Source: Candidatus Butyricicoccus avistercoris
GTDB taxonomy: Bacteria; Bacillota; Clostridia; Oscillospirales; Butyricicoccaceae
Assembly: GCA_019113005.1 (NCBI GenBank)
Contig: DXIE01000035.1
Location: 1 to 64,000 of the forward strand
Direction: 5' to 3'
Length of the DNA: 64,000 bases
Positions 61,104 to 64,000 of the stretch are shown one piece after another. Under the pieces are notes generated by a model. The model ran no database searches and was not told the DNA's origin. It saw only the letters and a list, made by a program, of their open reading frames with translations. The first letter of the stretch is position 1; every line of letters starts with the position of its first letter. The position numbers were made by a program, and so were the translations under genes.

Positions 61104-61125
61104 GGGCGGGAGTTAATTTCCGCCC
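61104..61125 (+). terminator. Terminator after the APC permease
   Basis: GGGCGG pairs with CCGCCC (plus a flanking G-U and A-T pair), followed by TCTTTTATTTTT. Confidence 0.85.
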
Positions 61126-61188
61126 TCTTTTATTTTTACACCTGTTTATGTTATACTATAAAAATAAATAACTTGGAGGATTATTAAA

Positions 61189-62502
61189 ATGTTTGAAAAA
61201 ACATCTAAAAATGTAATTGAATTTATAAGCAAATGCCCTAGCTGTTTTCATGCGGTAAATGAGCTTTCAAAAATGCTTGATGAGGCAGGTTTTACACACC
61301 TTAAAGAGTGTGAAAAGTGGGATTTAAAGCGTGGCGGTAAATATTACACCACAAGAAACGGTTCTTCCATTATCGCATTTAACATCGGTGAAAAACTTGA
61401 CAATTATCACTTCCAGATTACTTCTTCCCATAGCGACTCACCTAATCTTAAAATTAAAGAACGTGCAGAAATTAAAGGCAAGGGCGATTATGTTAAGCTA
61501 AACACTGAGGTTTACGGCGGAATGATTTCCTCCACTTGGCTTGACCGTCCGCTTTCTATTGCAGGTCGAGTGCTTGTTAAGGACGGAAATACTATCTGTT
61601 CCAAGCTGCTCAAATTTGATAGAGATTTAGTGCTTATCCCTAACCTTGCTATTCATTTAAACCGTGAGGTTAATAACGGTATGAAGTACAGCAATCAGAC
61701 TGATATGCTGCCACTGTTCTCTGCTGGCGAATGTGATAGCTATGATGAGCTTATTGCAAATGAACTCGGTGTTGATAAAGAGGATATCTTAAGCAAGGAT
61801 TTATATTTATATCCTCGCACACAGGCAAGTATTTGGGGTGCAAAAAAAGAGTTTATCTCCTCTGCTCGTCTTGATGACTTACAATGTGCTTATACTTCCC
61901 TAACCGCTTTTATTAACGCTAATAATGAACATGCGGTTAATGTATATTCTTGTTTTGACAATGAAGAAGTAGGCTCTGGCACAAAGCAAGGTGCATTATC
62001 TACATTCTTATATGATGTACTTCAGCGTTTAAACACTGGTTTAGGCTTTACAAATGAGGACTATTATACAGCAGTTGCAAAGAGCTTTATGGTTTCCTGT
62101 GATAATGCACACGCTGTACACCCTAACCACCCAGAAAAGACCGATGCTGAAAACTGCACATATCTAAACAAGGGCATTGTAATTAAGTTCTCTGCTAATC
62201 AGAAGTATACAACCGATGCTATAAGTGCATCTGTATTCATTGAAATTTGTAACCGTGCTAATGCACCTGTACAGAAGTTTGTGAACCACAGCGATATTGC
62301 AGGCGGCAGTACACTTGGTAATCTGTCCTCACAGAAGGTTTCTATGCATACTGTTGATATTGGTCTGCCTCAGCTTTCCATGCACTCTGCTTATGAAACC
62401 GCTGGTGTTAAGGACTCAAAATATATGATTGATGCACTTACCGAATTTTACAACACCAATCTGTTAATTACTGACAGTGAGCAGATTGTATTTTCTAAGT
62501 AA
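61189..62502 (+). CDS. M18-family aspartyl-type aminopeptidase
   Basis: This 437-residue dinuclear-zinc aminopeptidase has H81-x-D83 (SSHSDSPN), the catalytic E pair CFDNEEVGSGTKQG, Asp in SCDNAHAVHPNHPEK, and a late His in VNHSDIAGGSTLG. The M18 insert domain lies in between. It likely removes N-terminal acidic or neutral residues in the cytoplasm. GGAGG lies upstream, and codon use is optimised. The next gene starts 5 bases later. Confidence 0.94.
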   Translation: MFEKTSKNVIEFISKCPSCFHAVNELSKMLDEAGFTHLKECEKWDLKRGGKYYTTRNGSSIIAFNIGEKLDNYHFQITSSHSDSPNLKIKERAEIKGKGDYVKLNTEVYGGMISSTWLDRPLSIAGRVLVKDGNTICSKLLKFDRDLVLIPNLAIHLNREVNNGMKYSNQTDMLPLFSAGECDSYDELIANELGVDKEDILSKDLYLYPRTQASIWGAKKEFISSARLDDLQCAYTSLTAFINANNEHAVNVYSCFDNEEVGSGTKQGALSTFLYDVLQRLNTGLGFTNEDYYTAVAKSFMVSCDNAHAVHPNHPEKTDAENCTYLNKGIVIKFSANQKYTTDAISASVFIEICNRANAPVQKFVNHSDIAGGSTLGNLSSQKVSMHTVDIGLPQLSMHSAYETAGVKDSKYMIDALTEFYNTNLLITDSEQIVFSK

Positions 62503-62507
62503 GCCGT

Positions 62508-63149
62508 ATGAAAAAACAGATTTATATAGATAATCTTTATTTAACAAAAAAACTCACACCTGAATACAAAGATTTTTTTAATAATATTTTAGATAATATA
62601 TGTAGCATAAATTCACTCACCGATTTAGAGAAAAGCTCAGCTGCAAACTATGCACTCGAGCAGTGTTTAGAGGCAGTAAATGAAAATAAGCCTTTAAAAA
62701 CAGTTTTTCCCGAAAGCATAAAAGAATGTGTAAAGAAATTTACAAAAAAATCTACACTTCAAGCTATGAAGAAAAAACTTTGTCAACAAGATTATGAAAA
62801 AGTGATAATTTCAAGCATTTGGATTGTTTTTACACTCAGTATGCTGTTATTCTTTTTAAATAATCTTATAACTGGCAAATATCTTATAAATTACTGGCTT
62901 GATGCTTTAATCGGTTGTGTTGCAGGTGCTATTGCATTTCAAAACTATCGCATTAAACACAGAATTATAAAACGCTATAATTTCAAAAAGATTTATAAAT
63001 ATCTTGATATTGTAACTGTTTTAACTTGTGTATTTATAAAGATTATCTCTAAGAGCAACTTTGATATAACATATTTACTGCTTGTAATATCATTTTTTGT
63101 GACAAAGAAAAACATCACTCCTGAATTTGAAGTGATGCTCAAAAAATAA
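62508..63149 (+). CDS. Unknown membrane protein
   Basis: This 213-residue protein is not recognised as a named family. The N-terminal ~105 residues are hydrophilic and helical (DNICSINSLTDLEKSSAANYALEQCLEAVNENKPL...). About four membrane segments follow: VIISSIWIVFTLSMLLFFL, YWLDALIGCVAGAIAF, IVTVLTCVFIKII and YLLLVISFFV. The layout recalls small DUF1129- or DUF1048-like proteins, but I cannot place it. Its start, five bases after the aminopeptidase stop, has no good ribosome binding site (TAAGCCGT), so it probably depends on coupling. A/T content is higher than in its neighbour. Confidence 0.7.
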   Translation: MKKQIYIDNLYLTKKLTPEYKDFFNNILDNICSINSLTDLEKSSAANYALEQCLEAVNENKPLKTVFPESIKECVKKFTKKSTLQAMKKKLCQQDYEKVIISSIWIVFTLSMLLFFLNNLITGKYLINYWLDALIGCVAGAIAFQNYRIKHRIIKRYNFKKIYKYLDIVTVLTCVFIKIISKSNFDITYLLLVISFFVTKKNITPEFEVMLKK

Positions 63150-63156
63150 AAAATTA

Positions 63157-63196
63157 AAACATCGTGCTGTGGCTTTTTCGGTCAAGCACGATGTTT
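63157..63196. terminator. Bidirectional terminator before ymdB
   Basis: A perfect 12-bp stem, AAACATCGTGCT with AGCACGATGTTT around a 16-base loop, has T-rich sequence on both outer sides, between convergent genes. Confidence 0.88.
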
Positions 63197-63199
63197 ATT

Positions 63200-63973
63200 T
63201 TATTTACAAAAGATACGTTTAATATCTATACATTTTTTAGTAGTGGTATCAATATCGAAAATAATTCCGCCTAAAGCACATTCACCCTCTGCTGTTTGGA
63301 AAGTTTCGGTTAAATCTCCCCTAAACATAGCGATAGACTGCTGTGGTTTTACACCTAAAACAGACCATATAGGGCCTGTCATACCAATATCAGTTATATA
63401 GCCTGTGCCTTTTGGATTTATTCGCTCATCTGCGGTCTGTACATGTGTATGTGTACCATAAACGGCTGAAACTCTAGAGTCAAGATAAAAACCCATAGCG
63501 AGTTTTTCACTTGTTGCGGCTGCATGGATTTCACATACAGCTATATCATATTTGCCATTCATCTGACGAAGTATTTTATCGGCTGCTAAAAATGGATTAT
63601 CAGGGCCAAAAGCCATTTCACATCTGCCTATTAAATTCATAACAAGCACACGATAACCTAAAGCATCATATATGCCAAAGCCTTCCCCTGGGGCTTGTGG
63701 TGCAAGGTTTGCTGGTCTAAGTATATATTTATTATCCTCAAGATATGGCACTATTTGGCGTCTATTCCATACATGATTTCCAAGCGTTATAACATCTGCA
63801 CCAGCTGCAAATATATCATCTGCTTGCTGTGGAAATATTCCAACACCTGCACAGTTTTCACCGTTAACAATGGTGAAATCTATTTTATTTTCCTGTTTAA
63901 TCTGTCTTAATCTGCGTTTTAAATGTTGCAGACCTGCTGAACCTACTACATCACCTACTGCTAAAACTTTCAT
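63200..63973 (-). CDS. ymdB: YmdB-family 2',3'-cyclic-nucleotide phosphodiesterase
   Basis: This 257-residue metallophosphoesterase (TIGR00282/YmdB) has all metal ligands: D8 (AVGDVVG), E39/N40 (VNGENCAG), N66/H67 (LGNHVW), H150 (CEIHAAATSEK), and H175/H177 (GTHTHVQTAD). YmdB hydrolyses 2',3'-cyclic nucleotides and affects biofilm and RNA turnover in Bacillus. In many Firmicutes it follows rny; here it is 20 kb away. Length is normal. AGGAGATAAT precedes the ATG, and the 27 bases to the window end hold nothing further. Confidence 0.94.
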   Translation of the reverse strand: MKVLAVGDVVGSAGLQHLKRRLRQIKQENKIDFTIVNGENCAGVGIFPQQADDIFAAGADVITLGNHVWNRRQIVPYLEDNKYILRPANLAPQAPGEGFGIYDALGYRVLVMNLIGRCEMAFGPDNPFLAADKILRQMNGKYDIAVCEIHAAATSEKLAMGFYLDSRVSAVYGTHTHVQTADERINPKGTGYITDIGMTGPIWSVLGVKPQQSIAMFRGDLTETFQTAEGECALGGIIFDIDTTTKKCIDIKRIFCK

Positions 63974-64000
63974 ATTATCTCCTATTTAAAAAATAAAAAG

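Noticed and set aside
1..64000. CRISPR arrays, tRNA, rRNA, insertion sequences
   Set aside because: No regularly spaced repeats, cloverleaf-type sequences, rRNA segments or transposase genes were seen in reading the window.

Overview
This window is a low-GC chromosomal segment from an anaerobic, endospore-forming Firmicute, most likely of class Clostridia. The evidence is consistent across the window: sporulation genes (spmA, spmB, spoIIID, a PdaA-like spore-cortex deacetylase), an AbrB-type regulator, butyrate-pathway enzymes (thiolase and crotonase), strong AGGAGG ribosome binding sites, sigma-A promoters with TATAAT boxes, and classic clostridial gene orders. No phage, insertion sequence, CRISPR array, tRNA or rRNA was seen.

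Region 1 (1-7.3 kb). A leftward SOS and recombination operon runs lexA-recG-ruvC-ruvA-ruvB-glmM. A LexA-box-like palindrome overlaps the -35 of the lexA promoter. Divergent to it is the pair Asp23/Gls24 protein (YloU) and DAK2-domain kinase (YloV/FakA), followed by pth.

Region 2 (8.1-16.1 kb). A tellurite-resistance-type (Ter) stress module has its own promoter: a large YceG-like protein, TelA/YceH, three tandem TerD paralogues and, after a hairpin, a PMCA-type Ca2+ ATPase. TerD proteins bind Ca2+, so the pump is a meaningful neighbour.

Region 3 (16.1-20 kb). A leftward cell-surface module contains an SGNH-hydrolase-like lipoprotein, a DUF4358-like lipoprotein, an MBOAT acyltransferase and a DHHW/AlgX-like protein. 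It is probably for O-acylation of a secreted or wall polymer.

Region 4 (20-24.5 kb). PflA-like radical SAM protein, cysK, a Xer-type recombinase and tyrS. The cysK and recombinase promoters overlap.

Region 5 (24.5-35.5 kb). The leftward housekeeping operon nusB, TsaD-like paralogue, xseA, xseB, ispA, OLE RNA, oapA, dxs, tlyA, nadK, argR, recN. The 840-bp gap between ispA and oapA holds a large structured RNA. It is identified as OLE (ornate, large, extremophilic) RNA by position, size, a long-range closing helix and the adjacent gene for its membrane partner OapA. It also has its own strong promoter, preceded by a 22-bp perfect palindrome. This is the most notable element of the window.

Region 6 (35.5-50 kb). 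CPBP protease, EamA exporter, mnmA, a family 5 substrate-binding lipoprotein, pgeF, RNase Y, a membrane-anchored Rad50/YhaN-like ATPase, a polar amino-acid ABC importer (binding protein, permease, ATPase), then thl and crt.

Region 7 (50-64 kb). spmA/spmB, abrB-like, spoIIID, two overlapping membrane GGDEF proteins, AEC and MATE transporters, YitT, GNAT, a PdaA-like deacetylase, an APC permease with a frameshift, M18 aminopeptidase, an unknown membrane protein and YmdB.

All assignments come from reading motifs and gene order; no database search was run.
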